A stretch of DNA of 64,000 bases from Pseudomonas yamanorum (GTDB lineage: Bacteria > Pseudomonadota > Gammaproteobacteria > Pseudomonadales > Pseudomonadaceae): positions 1,674,001 to 1,738,000 of the forward strand of contig NZ_LT629793.1 of the NCBI RefSeq assembly GCF_900105735.1, written 5' to 3'. How positions within the stretch are numbered: position 1 is the first letter of the stretch; the number at the start of each line of letters is the position of its first letter. Under the pieces are notes generated by a model. The model was not told the DNA's origin, ran no database searches, and was given only the letters and a program-made list of their open reading frames with translations. Shown piece by piece: positions 55,356 through 63,524 of this stretch. The translations under genes were made by a program, and so were the position numbers.

Positions 55356-55418
55356 TGAATTGCCTGGAATGGATTGGGGCTGCTGCGCAGCCCAACGGGA
55401 GCAAGCTCCCTCGCCACA
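55301..55418. repeat. REPIN covering the permease stop codon
   Basis: TGTGGCGAGGGAGCTTGCTC then CCG faces CGGGAGCAAGCTCCCTCGCC then ACA. The spacer contains the permease TGA (55353-55355). The REP unit is also seen at 44451. Confidence 0.9.
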
Positions 55419-55466
55419 TTGCGCCCCTTAGCCCCACATAAAAAAGATAATCGGAGACCCGCCGTC

Positions 55467-56849
55467 ATGGCTTTAGATCTATTCGTCGTCCTCATCTACG
55501 CCGCCGGCATGCTGGTGCTCGGCTACTACGGCATGCGCCGCGCCAAGACCCATGAAGATTACCTGGTGGCCGGCCGCAACCTCGGCCCGACGCTGTACAT
55601 GGGTACCATGGCCGCCACGGTGTTGGGCGGTGCGTCCACCGTCGGCACCGTACGCTTGGGCTATGTCCATGGCATTTCCGGTTTCTGGCTATGCGCCGCG
55701 CTGGGTGCCGGGATCATTGCGCTGAACCTGTTCCTGGCCAAGCCGCTGCTGAAGCTGAAAATCTTCACCGTGACCCAGGTCCTGGAAAAACGCTACAACC
55801 CCATGGCCCGCCAGGCCAGCGCAGTGATCATGCTGGCCTACGCGCTGATGATCGGCGTGACCTCGATCCTCGCCATAGGCACCGTGCTGCAAGTGCTGTT
55901 CGACCTGCCGTTCTGGATTTCGGTATTGGTGGGCGGTGGTGTGGTGGTGGTTTACTCGACCATCGGCGGCATGTGGTCGCTGACCCTGACCGACATCGTG
56001 CAGTTCGTGATCAAGACCGTCGGCCTGATGTTTATCCTGCTGCCAATCTGCCTGTACCGCGTCGGCGGCTGGGATGAATTGGTGGCCAAGCTGCCCGCGT
56101 CGAATTTCAGCTTCACTGAAATCGGCTGGGACACCATCATCACCTACTTCATGATCTACTTCTTCGGCATCCTGATCGGCCAGGACATCTGGCAACGGGT
56201 GTTCACCGCCCGTGACGAAAAGGTCGCCAAGTACGCAGGTACATTCGCCGGTTTCTACTGCATCCTTTACGGCCTGGCCTGTGCGCTGATCGGCATGGCC
56301 GCCCATGTACTGATCCCGGACCTGGACAACGTCAACAACGCGTTTGCCGCCATCGTCAAAGTCTCGTTGCCGGACGGTATCCGCGGCCTGGTGATCGCCG
56401 CCGCACTGGCCGCGATGATGTCCACCGCCAGTGCCGGCTTGCTCGCCGCGTCCACCGTATTGACCGAAGACCTGCTGCCGCGCCTGCGGGGCGGTAAACA
56501 GTCGAGCCTGAAGATCAACCGCCTGTTTACCTTGCTGACCGGTATCGCCGTACTGGGTATCGCACTGGTGGTGAGCGATGTGATCAGCGCGCTGACCCTG
56601 GCTTACAACCTGTTGGTGGGCGGTATGTTGATTCCGCTGATCGGCGCGATTTTCTGGAAACGTGCGACGACGTCCGGAGCGATCACCTCCATGACCCTGG
56701 GCTTTGTGACCGCACTGGTGTTCATGATTAAGGATGGGTTGGATGCCAACACGCCGATCTACTACAGCCTGGGTGTGGGTCTTGTGAGTTTTGTGGTGGT
56801 GAGCTTGCTGTCGCGTCGTCCGGAGGCCGTAGCCGCTCGGGCGATCTGA
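55467..56849 (+). CDS. Sodium:solute symporter of the gbu cluster
   Basis: A 460-residue SSS-family transporter with thirteen predicted helices. Typical parts are GYYGMRRAKTHEDYLVAGRN, TMAATVLGGASTVGTVRLGY and AIGTVLQVLFDLPFWISVLV. Unlike the other permease it has no REP-derived tail. I use the ATG at 55467, which has a GGAGAC ribosome site; the earlier in-frame start lies in the REPIN. Probably brings in a guanidino or related substrate. A terminator follows. Confidence 0.87.
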   Translation: MALDLFVVLIYAAGMLVLGYYGMRRAKTHEDYLVAGRNLGPTLYMGTMAATVLGGASTVGTVRLGYVHGISGFWLCAALGAGIIALNLFLAKPLLKLKIFTVTQVLEKRYNPMARQASAVIMLAYALMIGVTSILAIGTVLQVLFDLPFWISVLVGGGVVVVYSTIGGMWSLTLTDIVQFVIKTVGLMFILLPICLYRVGGWDELVAKLPASNFSFTEIGWDTIITYFMIYFFGILIGQDIWQRVFTARDEKVAKYAGTFAGFYCILYGLACALIGMAAHVLIPDLDNVNNAFAAIVKVSLPDGIRGLVIAAALAAMMSTASAGLLAASTVLTEDLLPRLRGGKQSSLKINRLFTLLTGIAVLGIALVVSDVISALTLAYNLLVGGMLIPLIGAIFWKRATTSGAITSMTLGFVTALVFMIKDGLDANTPIYYSLGVGLVSFVVVSLLSRRPEAVAARAI

Positions 56850-56877
56850 AAAAACATTTGAAAGAAGCTTTCTTCAG

Positions 56878-56914
56878 CGGGTGCGACGTCGGATGTCGCA
56901 CCCGTTTTTTTTAT
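56878..56914. terminator. Intrinsic terminator between two convergent genes
   Basis: CGGGTGCGAC (56878-56887) and GTCGCACCCG (56895-56904) form a ten-base stem, followed by TTTTTTTTATT on the plus strand. It ends the symporter transcript and is adjacent to the stop codon of the next gene. Confidence 0.92.
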
Positions 56915-59010
56915 TCCCACATTGCCGAAACCGCCGGCGCTCTTGCCTGGATGACGGCCTGCACCAAAGAGGCCCAAACCAATCCCTGGGTTGTACCTGC
57001 GGCGTAAGTTGCCCCCGCCACAATTCGGTTGTAGGCGGACCAATGGACGATTGAAAGTCCATCTGCGGTGCCGGGCCTGGCACATTCGATAAGCTGCAAG
57101 TCGCCACGTTCGATCGCCCTGGCGTAGGACTGTGGAAAGTGCCGAGAAACAGCAGCCAGGCACGCCGCCCGTATCTGCTCCTTGTACTGCGGCGTCGAAT
57201 CGGGCGGAACCTGCCCGCCTGAGACAAGAATGCAGTCCCCGTCCAACCGGCAATTCATGACGCCGATTGGCAGATCGTACTGCAGCTTGAGTCCGCGCAT
57301 TTCGACACCTTCATTACCAACGGCGCGAAGCTTGAAAAACCAGCCAATAATCGCAACTACCTCCGGCTCCTCTACCCCCATGGCGGTGACGACGAAGTGC
57401 TCTCTACTCAGGTCAGCAATTTGGATCGGGCTTAGGCGCTGGGGCATGAACTGGACCCCGGAGCCCTGCAAAAGCGACGCCATCTCCTCCATAAGATGGC
57501 TGAACTCCAGATCGTAGCCCGACACCTCAATCGCCCGACAGACCCCAGGGACGCCATACGTTGCCTGGAATTGCAGTTGACCGATCTCTGCAAGTTCACG
57601 TCCCGGCTTGCCACTCGGCCAAGGCCTGTTTTCGATATCACGTTGCTCGCTGATCGCGGCCTCTACGCCACTGGCGCCGTCCACATAGGCGCGTACGATC
57701 CGCGACCGCGCGAATCGCGCCAACGACGGGTTGTCGGCCAGGAGCTTTTCAAGCAGCTCGATGCCTGCTCGATTGCACTCAACGGCCAAGTACTGATTTC
57801 CGGGAGTCAGATAATCGTTATGCAGCGGCTTTGCAGTCGTCTCCGTTGCTGACAGATGACGCATGTTCACCTGCTTGTGACTGGCGCCATCGCGCTCCTG
57901 ATTTCCTCCGTAAACCATGACCTGATAATTCGCCAGGCGGAACATCACAGCCTGGAGCAGGCCGTTGATACCTCTGCCGATGATCGACACGCGCGGCGCA
58001 CCGGCATCGGCCTGCTGAGAGGGGATCGTCAATGAGTGTGCAAGCTTGCGCCTGACAAGGCCGCGCAAGGCCATCAAGCTCAGTTGCACAGAGACCGCAT
58101 AGTCGAGGTCGCAATGGCAGGCTTCGGTGGTGGCCGCCTGTGTCGTCAGCGTCGCCGGCTTGCGCCACTTGGAGACACAGCAGCCGAGCGCTTGTGCGCG
58201 CATCCGAAACGCATCCAATGTCCGGGGGCCGTAGTCCAATACCAGCTGGATGTCTTCAGCCATTGCCAGGGTCTGCAAAGCATCATCGCTAAAGACATCC
58301 GGCTTGGAGACACAGACCAGGCGAGCTTGTCTGTGCAGACGTTGAATGAGGGTCCGATCAATGCGATGCGCGGATTCATCATTCAAGGACACGCATATGG
58401 CGACCGCATAGGCACCCTCCAGCGCGTCGAGCCAGTTAGCGGCAAATGAGACTCTACAATCGGAAGAGGCTTTCCCGATATTGCCCGCTACTCCATCACG
58501 TCGATCCAACACCTTGATCCGAACACCCGGATCTTGATCAAGTAGTAACTCAACAAGCTCTTTCCCTACATTGCCGTATCCCAGCACACAGATATCACGG
58601 GGCATGGAGCCATCCGCCAGTGTCAACCAGTGCGCTATATAGGCGGCGACATGCGGCGCGTTAATGCCTGGTGTATTGATTACTTGAATATCGTTGGACT
58701 CGCAAAGATCAAGACGCACCTTATCCAGACTCGCACCACGACGGACCAAGTGGAGGTTTCCAAATGGATGAGATATACGCCATTGGCCGATGACGTCGGC
58801 ATCGATAACTTGGTCCGCGACAATGATCGTTGATGGCCGCAGAAGTCCAATCTGTATAAGCAGAGCTTGCTTGGTTAATGTCGGAGGGAAAAACACTACG
58901 TTGCTGGGTGCGTCAGCCTTCCAGCCTCTCGACGCAGGTGCGATATGCAAAATATTTTCGGTAGTGGCGATAAGTGAAGCGGCGACTGGCGGAACGGAAG
59001 AGAACATCAT
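56911..59010 (-). CDS. Two-domain oxidoreductase: D-2-hydroxyacid-dehydrogenase-like NAD domain fused to DadA-like FAD domain
   Basis: A 699-residue protein, not recognised as a named enzyme. Residues 1-320 resemble the D-isomer-specific 2-hydroxyacid dehydrogenase fold, with CVLGYGNVGKELVELLLDQ (GxGxxG at 144-149). The usual catalytic positions look changed: the expected arginine segment reads CVSKPDVFSDDAL and the late histidine region reads ATLTTQAATTEA. Residues 339-699 form a DAO/DadA-like FAD domain with SIIGRGINGLLQAVMFRLAN, ATYGVPGVCRAIEVSGYDLE, FVVTAMGVEEPE, and CARPGTADGLSIVHWSAYNR with GATYAAGTTQG. The start ATG at 59010 follows GGAG eight bases upstream; earlier starts are AT-rich. 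No signal peptide is visible. GC content is lower than its neighbours, which suggests transfer. A possible role is oxidation of a D-amino or hydroxy acid, with NAD binding for sensing. Confidence 0.75.
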   Translation of the reverse strand: MMFSSVPPVAASLIATTENILHIAPASRGWKADAPSNVVFFPPTLTKQALLIQIGLLRPSTIIVADQVIDADVIGQWRISHPFGNLHLVRRGASLDKVRLDLCESNDIQVINTPGINAPHVAAYIAHWLTLADGSMPRDICVLGYGNVGKELVELLLDQDPGVRIKVLDRRDGVAGNIGKASSDCRVSFAANWLDALEGAYAVAICVSLNDESAHRIDRTLIQRLHRQARLVCVSKPDVFSDDALQTLAMAEDIQLVLDYGPRTLDAFRMRAQALGCCVSKWRKPATLTTQAATTEACHCDLDYAVSVQLSLMALRGLVRRKLAHSLTIPSQQADAGAPRVSIIGRGINGLLQAVMFRLANYQVMVYGGNQERDGASHKQVNMRHLSATETTAKPLHNDYLTPGNQYLAVECNRAGIELLEKLLADNPSLARFARSRIVRAYVDGASGVEAAISEQRDIENRPWPSGKPGRELAEIGQLQFQATYGVPGVCRAIEVSGYDLEFSHLMEEMASLLQGSGVQFMPQRLSPIQIADLSREHFVVTAMGVEEPEVVAIIGWFFKLRAVGNEGVEMRGLKLQYDLPIGVMNCRLDGDCILVSGGQVPPDSTPQYKEQIRAACLAAVSRHFPQSYARAIERGDLQLIECARPGTADGLSIVHWSAYNRIVAGATYAAGTTQGLVWASLVQAVIQARAPAVSAMWE

Positions 59011-59324
59011 AGTTTTGTCTCCAACAATTCTGACTGACTCATGCCCCGGAGATCGGAATTCAATAAAGTTGGGAGTTTGTAGAACTACAAACGATACAAA
59101 TCTTTTCGTGATGACACTCAACCTACGCTTATCTTTAGAATCCAATAAGCCAGTCAACTCTGATAAACAGGTAGTCCACTTCCGACGCTTAACACCGAGG
59201 TCTGATTGACGCTTACAAGTTCGGACGACTTATCCGTATCACCGTGGCGTGATTAAACAAAATCCTTGAAGGGTTCTTGAAGGGTTTCTGAAAGCAGGCG
59301 CTTTTGAGAAACTCACCAACCCGC
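59011..59324. other. Lower-GC region upstream of the two-domain gene
   Basis: No convincing gene lies in these bases. The short open frames are not coding in character. It should contain the promoter of the two-domain gene and the end of the small transcript at 59325. The two near-identical halves AAGGGTTCTTGAAGGGTTTC (59268-59287) form a short direct repeat of unknown role. Confidence 0.5.
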
Positions 59325-59356
59325 AGAAACGAAAACGTCCGGCCAAGGCCAGACGA
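59325..59356 (-). terminator. Intrinsic terminator after the 40-residue gene
   Basis: On the minus strand CGTCTGGCC pairs with GGCCGGACG (59336-59355), with a two-base loop and one G-T pair, then TTTTCGTTT. It gives an mRNA of about 350 bases from the region near 59690, with a 3' part of about 100 bases after the 40-codon gene. Confidence 0.75.
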
Positions 59357-59460
59357 AGAATAGAAGTACACAGGGACAGGTCATGATCAATCATGACTTC
59401 AATACGTGGGAAGACCACCTGACCGCGCCCAAACAAACGTGCTTGAGCGCTTTCCAGGAC

Positions 59461-59583
59461 TTACCTGCGACGTGGGCGACGCTGCTCGTCATCGGTGCGG
59501 ATTGGCACCGGTTGCAGCGGTGGCTCGATCAAGCCGAGTGCGACGCCGAGGTCGTGCAGCCAGTTTTGCAGTTTCTCTTTCAT
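59461..59583 (-). CDS. PA1414-type small conserved protein (40 residues)
   Basis: Begins MKEKLQNWLHDLGVALGLIE and ends in an arginine-rich tail (DDEQRRPRRR). The ribosome site AAGGGGGCACC lies before the ATG at 59583. I recognise it as the small conserved gene that in P. aeruginosa is called PA1414, whose transcript includes the small RNA SicX. It is followed by about 100 bases and a strong terminator. The alternative, a longer start at 59679, has no similarity. Protein function is unknown, and the RNA itself may be the main product. Confidence 0.72.
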   Translation of the reverse strand: MKEKLQNWLHDLGVALGLIEPPLQPVPIRTDDEQRRPRRR

Positions 59584-59696
59584 GGTGCCCCCTTGGGGTA
59601 ATGCCGAGCGGCTGGAATTCTGTGGCCGCTTCCTACAGATAGTAGTCTTAAGTCCTACGTATTGCTTGAACGAAACCACAACGAACTATTACTGAA

Positions 59697-59710
59697 TTGA
59701 TCAAAATCCT
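59697..59710. promoter_or_regulatory. Near-consensus Anr/FNR-type site
   Basis: TTGATCAAAATCCT compares with TTGAT-N4-ATCAA in eight of ten positions. It lies 114 bases upstream of the 40-residue gene. A clear -10 box at the proper distance is not seen, so the site is tentative. Confidence 0.35.
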
Positions 59711-59720
59711 GACGGATCGT

Positions 59721-60614
59721 TCAAGCGATCGCTCTGGTTTCGGTTTCCGGTAGCACCTTGCCCTCTTGTTGCAGATCAATCCACGCATTGAGGTTAGCGC
59801 CGAGCATGCCCTTGCGCCACATTAACCAAGTGGTGGCGCTGGCAAATGGCTCCGCCAACGGATGAATGGACACGCTGTCCTTGCCCGGCAAGCTGTCGAG
59901 CATCGATTCCGACATCAGCGCCACCCCGGATCCGGCGATCACACAGGCCAGCATGCCCTGGTAGGACTCGATCTCGATAGCCCGGCCCATAGCCACGCGG
60001 TCGTGGGAAAACCAGGCTTCCAGGCGCGCCCGGTAGGAGCAACTGCGTCGGAAAGTGAACACCGAGCGGCCGGCAACATCCTGCGGCCCACGCACGGGCG
60101 GGTGATCCGCCTCGCAGATCAGCAGCAGGCGCTCTTCGCACAGCGGCACGCCATCGAGGGTGGCGAGGGTCAACGGCCCGTCCACCAGCGCGGCGTCCAG
60201 GCGCCCGGTGATCAATCCTTCCAGCAGTTCACCACTGGGGGCCGACTGCACCTGCAGGTTCACCATCGGATAGGCCTTGTGGTAACGCGCCAGCAGCTTG
60301 GGCAAATGAATCGCCGCCGTGCTGTACATACTGCCGAGCACAAAGTCGCCGGCCGGTTGCCCGCCCTGCACCGCGCCATGGGCTTCGTCATGCAGGGCCA
60401 GCAGGCGCGCGCTGTAGTCCAGCAATACTTTGCCTGCGGGAGAAAGCTGCAAACGCTGACGCTCGCGCACGAACAGTTCGACGCCGAGCTGTTCTTCCAT
60501 TTGTTTAAGCCGGGTCGACAAGTTGGACGGCACCCGGTGCAAACGCTCGGCGGCACGGGTGATGGAGCCCTCCTCGGCCACGGCCTGGAAAATCCGCAAT
60601 TGACTAAACTCCAT
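59721..60614 (-). CDS. LysR-family regulator divergent from an MFS gene
   Basis: A 297-residue LysR regulator. The helix-turn-helix is in EEGSITRAAERLHRVPSNLS and TRLKQMEEQLGVELFVRERQ. The effector domain has PSGELLEGLITGRLDAALVD. I take the ATG at 60614; GTG at 60617 is an alternative. The MFS gene starts 105 bases away on the other strand, so it is the likely target. The effector is unknown. Confidence 0.9.
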   Translation of the reverse strand: MEFSQLRIFQAVAEEGSITRAAERLHRVPSNLSTRLKQMEEQLGVELFVRERQRLQLSPAGKVLLDYSARLLALHDEAHGAVQGGQPAGDFVLGSMYSTAAIHLPKLLARYHKAYPMVNLQVQSAPSGELLEGLITGRLDAALVDGPLTLATLDGVPLCEERLLLICEADHPPVRGPQDVAGRSVFTFRRSCSYRARLEAWFSHDRVAMGRAIEIESYQGMLACVIAGSGVALMSESMLDSLPGKDSVSIHPLAEPFASATTWLMWRKGMLGANLNAWIDLQQEGKVLPETETRAIA

Positions 60615-60718
60615 CACCTTTCTCCAAAACTGAACAAGTTACTCACTATTATTCATTTTTACAGAAAGTCAATCCGCTTTAGCCTGATGGTCACTCGCTG
60701 CTCCCAGGAAAAAACATC

Positions 60719-61927
60719 ATGTCACCGCTGATCCGCTTACTAGCCAGCTTTATCGCCTTGATGATGGCCATGGGCATTGGCCGCTTCGCACTCACCCCGC
60801 AAATGCCGCATTTGCTCAGCGAAGGCCAGATCGACCTGACCGGCGCTGGCCTGATTGCGGCGGCCAACTACCTGGGCTATTTCGTCGGCGCGGTGGATTC
60901 GATATTCGCCCGCAGCCATCACCATGTACGCGGACGTTTGTACGGTGGGCTGTGGTTATGTGTGCTGCTGACCCTGGCGTCGTACTGGGCCCATGGGTTC
61001 TGGCCGCATCTGCTGTTGCGCTTCGGTACCGGCGTGGCGAGCGCCTGGGCGTTGGTGATGATCACTAGCCTGAGCCAGCCACTGGCCATTGCGGCCGGGC
61101 GCCCACGCTTGGGTGCGCTGGTATTTGCCGGGCCGGGGCTGGGGATTCTGTTGACCGGGCTGCTGGCGCTGGGCTCCAACCTGCTGGGGCAAGATTCTGC
61201 GACCTTGTGGCTGGTGTATGGCGTGGTCGCGCTGGTCATGCTGCTGGCAATCCTGCCGTTCCTGCCCAAGCCTTCCGCCACCAGCTCCCCCGTTGCCAGC
61301 CACACCGACGTGGCCAGCAACGGCAGCATCACTCACCTGTGCTGGATCTACGTGTTGTATGGCCTTGGCTACATCATCCCGGCGACGTTCCTGTCACAGA
61401 TGGCCAGTGCGCAATTCAAAGGCGCCTGGCAGGCGGACCTGTTCTGGCCCTGCTTTGGCCTGGCTGCTGCGATTGGCGTGGTGGTCGCGAGCTTGCGCCG
61501 CAAGGACCCGGACACCACCCGTCGCTGGCTGATGACCACCCTTTGGCTGCAAGCGGCCGGGGTGTTTGCCTGCCTGCTGGGCAACGGTTGGGGCCTGGCG
61601 CTGGGAGTGTTGCTGTGCGGCGGGCCATTCCTGGCGTGCATGCAACTGGTGATGGCGCGCTTGCGTGAGGTCGCCCCCCACGGCTACCAGCGCAGCACCG
61701 GGTTGCTGACCGCCAGCTTTGCAATCGGCCAATTGAGCGGGCCGTTGCTGGCGTCGGTGAGCAGCCACCTCAGCGGTGGCCTGCAACCGGCGCTGGTGGT
61801 CGCCGGCGCCGGATTGCTAGTGGCCGGATCGGTACTGGTCAGCCGGCAATCATCGGCACAGGCGCGCGAACCTGTTCACGCCGCGCCAGCACCAGGAAAA
61901 ACAGCCCACCCAGGAAGCAGCCGGTAA
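60719..61927 (+). CDS. YbfB/YjiJ-family MFS transporter
   Basis: A 402-residue twelve-helix MFS protein of the YbfB/YjiJ group, with MGIGRFALTPQMPHLLSEGQ, LIAAANYLGYFVGAVDS and RFGTGVASAWALVMITS near helix 4. The last about 30 residues (SRQSSAQAREPVHAAPAPGK) are hydrophilic and overlap the 3' end of the convergent NCS1 gene by 89 bases. The LysR gene upstream is its likely regulator. The substrate is unknown. Confidence 0.87.
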   Translation: MSPLIRLLASFIALMMAMGIGRFALTPQMPHLLSEGQIDLTGAGLIAAANYLGYFVGAVDSIFARSHHHVRGRLYGGLWLCVLLTLASYWAHGFWPHLLLRFGTGVASAWALVMITSLSQPLAIAAGRPRLGALVFAGPGLGILLTGLLALGSNLLGQDSATLWLVYGVVALVMLLAILPFLPKPSATSSPVASHTDVASNGSITHLCWIYVLYGLGYIIPATFLSQMASAQFKGAWQADLFWPCFGLAAAIGVVVASLRRKDPDTTRRWLMTTLWLQAAGVFACLLGNGWGLALGVLLCGGPFLACMQLVMARLREVAPHGYQRSTGLLTASFAIGQLSGPLLASVSSHLSGGLQPALVVAGAGLLVAGSVLVSRQSSAQAREPVHAAPAPGKTAHPGSSR

Positions 61928-63281
61928 ACCAGGCGAAGTTGGCCATGCCCTGTAGCGCCGGGGTAAAGGTGATCGCGACGCCCACCAGCGTCGCGGGCAC
62001 CAGTGCCTTGACCGCCGTCCAGTTTACGCCGCCGTCAAAGTAGTAGCGTCCGCTCGGGCTGTCATCGAACAGCGCATCCACGTCGATCTTCTGTTTTTTG
62101 ATCAGGTAGAAATCCACCAGCAGAATCCCGAACAACGGCCCGATAAACGCGGCAAGGATGTCGAGGGTGTAGTGGATCATCAACGGGTTGTTGAACAGGT
62201 TCCATGGAGTGATGAAGATCGACGCCACCGCCGCAATCATTCCACCGGCACGCCAGCTGATTTTGCTCGGTGCCACGTTGGCAAAATCAAAGGCCGGCGA
62301 GACGAAGTTGGCCACGATGTTGATGCCGATGGTCGCGGTAACGAAGGCGAACGCCCCCAGCAGCACGGCCATGTCATTGTCGATGCGCGAAACGGTAGCG
62401 ATTGGGTCGTGGAGCATTTCACCAAACACCGGCAAGGTGCCCGAGACGATCACCACGGTGACCAAGGAGAACGCCAGGAAATTTACCGGAAGGCCCCAGA
62501 AGTTGCCGCGACGTACGTCCTTCATCGTCCGGCAGTAGCGGCTGAAATCACCGAAATTCAGGGTTGGCCCGGAGAAGTACGAGACCACCAAGGCGGTCGC
62601 CACGATGATTTGGCCAAACGCCTGCCAGCCTGACAGGGACTTTTCCGCCAGGGTGAAGCTGATATTGGCCCAGCCGGCCTTCCAGACGATCCAGCCGGCC
62701 AGGGCAAACATCACCGCATAGACGATGGGCCCCGCCCAGTCGATAAAACGACGTATGGATTCCATGCCGGCCCAGAACACCAGCGCCTGGAGCGTCCACA
62801 GGCTGAGGAAACCAAACCAGCCCAGGTACGACAGACCGGCAAAATGCGGCTCTGCGTATACCGCCATCTGTGGGAAAAAGCGCAGCACCACAATGATCAG
62901 TGCGCTGGACGCCAGGTACGTCTGGATCCCGTACCAGGCCACCGCGATCAAGCCGCGAATCACTGCCGGGATGTTCGCCCCAAAAACCCCAAAGGCCAGC
63001 CGGCAGATCACCGGGTAAGGCACCGCCGCCTGTTGGCTCGGCTTGGCCACCAGATTGGCGATCAATTGCACAATGCAAATCCCGGCGAGCAAGGCAATCA
63101 ACACTTGCCAACTGGCCAGCCCCAGGGCGAAGAGGCTGGCGCCGAATACGTAGCCACCGACGCTGTGCACGTCGCTCATCCAGAAGGCGAAGATGTTGTA
63201 CCAGTTCCATTTTTGCGGCAGCGGCCCCAAGTCCTGATTGTACAGGCGCGGGCTGTAGCCTTTGGGCAATTGTTCGGTCAT
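61839..63281 (-). CDS. NCS1-family permease (third copy in the window)
   Basis: A 480-residue twelve-helix permease. Features are the N-terminal KGYSPRLYNQDLGPLPQKWN, WYNIFAFWMSDVHSVGGYVF, VPYPVICRLAFGVFGANIPA, NFGDFSRYCRTMKDVRRGNF and WGLPVNFLAF. It resembles the permease at 9641 more than that at 53850. I use the ATG at 63281, preceded by AGGAG; the extension to 63323 is rejected. The upstream operator-like palindrome suggests a GntR-type regulator. Probable substrate: uracil, allantoin or hydantoin. Confidence 0.88.
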   Translation of the reverse strand: MTEQLPKGYSPRLYNQDLGPLPQKWNWYNIFAFWMSDVHSVGGYVFGASLFALGLASWQVLIALLAGICIVQLIANLVAKPSQQAAVPYPVICRLAFGVFGANIPAVIRGLIAVAWYGIQTYLASSALIIVVLRFFPQMAVYAEPHFAGLSYLGWFGFLSLWTLQALVFWAGMESIRRFIDWAGPIVYAVMFALAGWIVWKAGWANISFTLAEKSLSGWQAFGQIIVATALVVSYFSGPTLNFGDFSRYCRTMKDVRRGNFWGLPVNFLAFSLVTVVIVSGTLPVFGEMLHDPIATVSRIDNDMAVLLGAFAFVTATIGINIVANFVSPAFDFANVAPSKISWRAGGMIAAVASIFITPWNLFNNPLMIHYTLDILAAFIGPLFGILLVDFYLIKKQKIDVDALFDDSPSGRYYFDGGVNWTAVKALVPATLVGVAITFTPALQGMANFAWFTGCFLGGLFFLVLARREQVRAPVPMIAG

Positions 63282-63357
63282 CGCAGGGCTCCTCGTAAAT
63301 ACTCGTAAATACCGGCCTGCCACCCGCGACGGGAGTGCGTACGGGAGGCGGCATCGT

Positions 63358-63367
63358 TTGTATACGA
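63358..63367. promoter_or_regulatory. TTGTATAC operator-like element before the NCS1 gene
   Basis: TTGTATACGA on the plus strand (TCGTATACAA on the minus strand) shares the GTATACAA core with the palindrome at 9564-9573 and lies 76 bases upstream of the ATG. The other lies 67 bases upstream of its permease. Confidence 0.5.
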
Positions 63368-63504
63368 GTTGATGAGCAGAATGCGTGCCAATGAATTAAA
63401 ACTCGGCACAATCCCTCTGAAACAACGGTCTTCAGAAGGTTACACAATGGAGCAGGGATGATTAGACGCTGCAGGCTCGCTCAGGGATGGTGCAGACCAA
63501 TCCT

Positions 63505-63524
63505 GTACACAATCAATTGTGCAC
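63505..63524. repeat. Inverted repeat at the end of the DUF2177 gene
   Basis: GTACACAAT (63505-63513) and ATTGTGCAC (63516-63524) match in eight of nine pairs around a CA spacer. It covers the stop codon of the gene and has no T-run, so it is not a clear terminator. Confidence 0.45.

Noticed and set aside
56911..59157. Longer start of the two-domain gene at 59157
   Set aside because: The additional 49 codons are AT-rich and lack similarity, and the ATG at 59010 has a good ribosome site.
59383..59601. A 72-codon plus-strand frame opposite the 40-residue gene
   Set aside because: It has no similarity or ribosome site, whereas the minus-strand gene has both.
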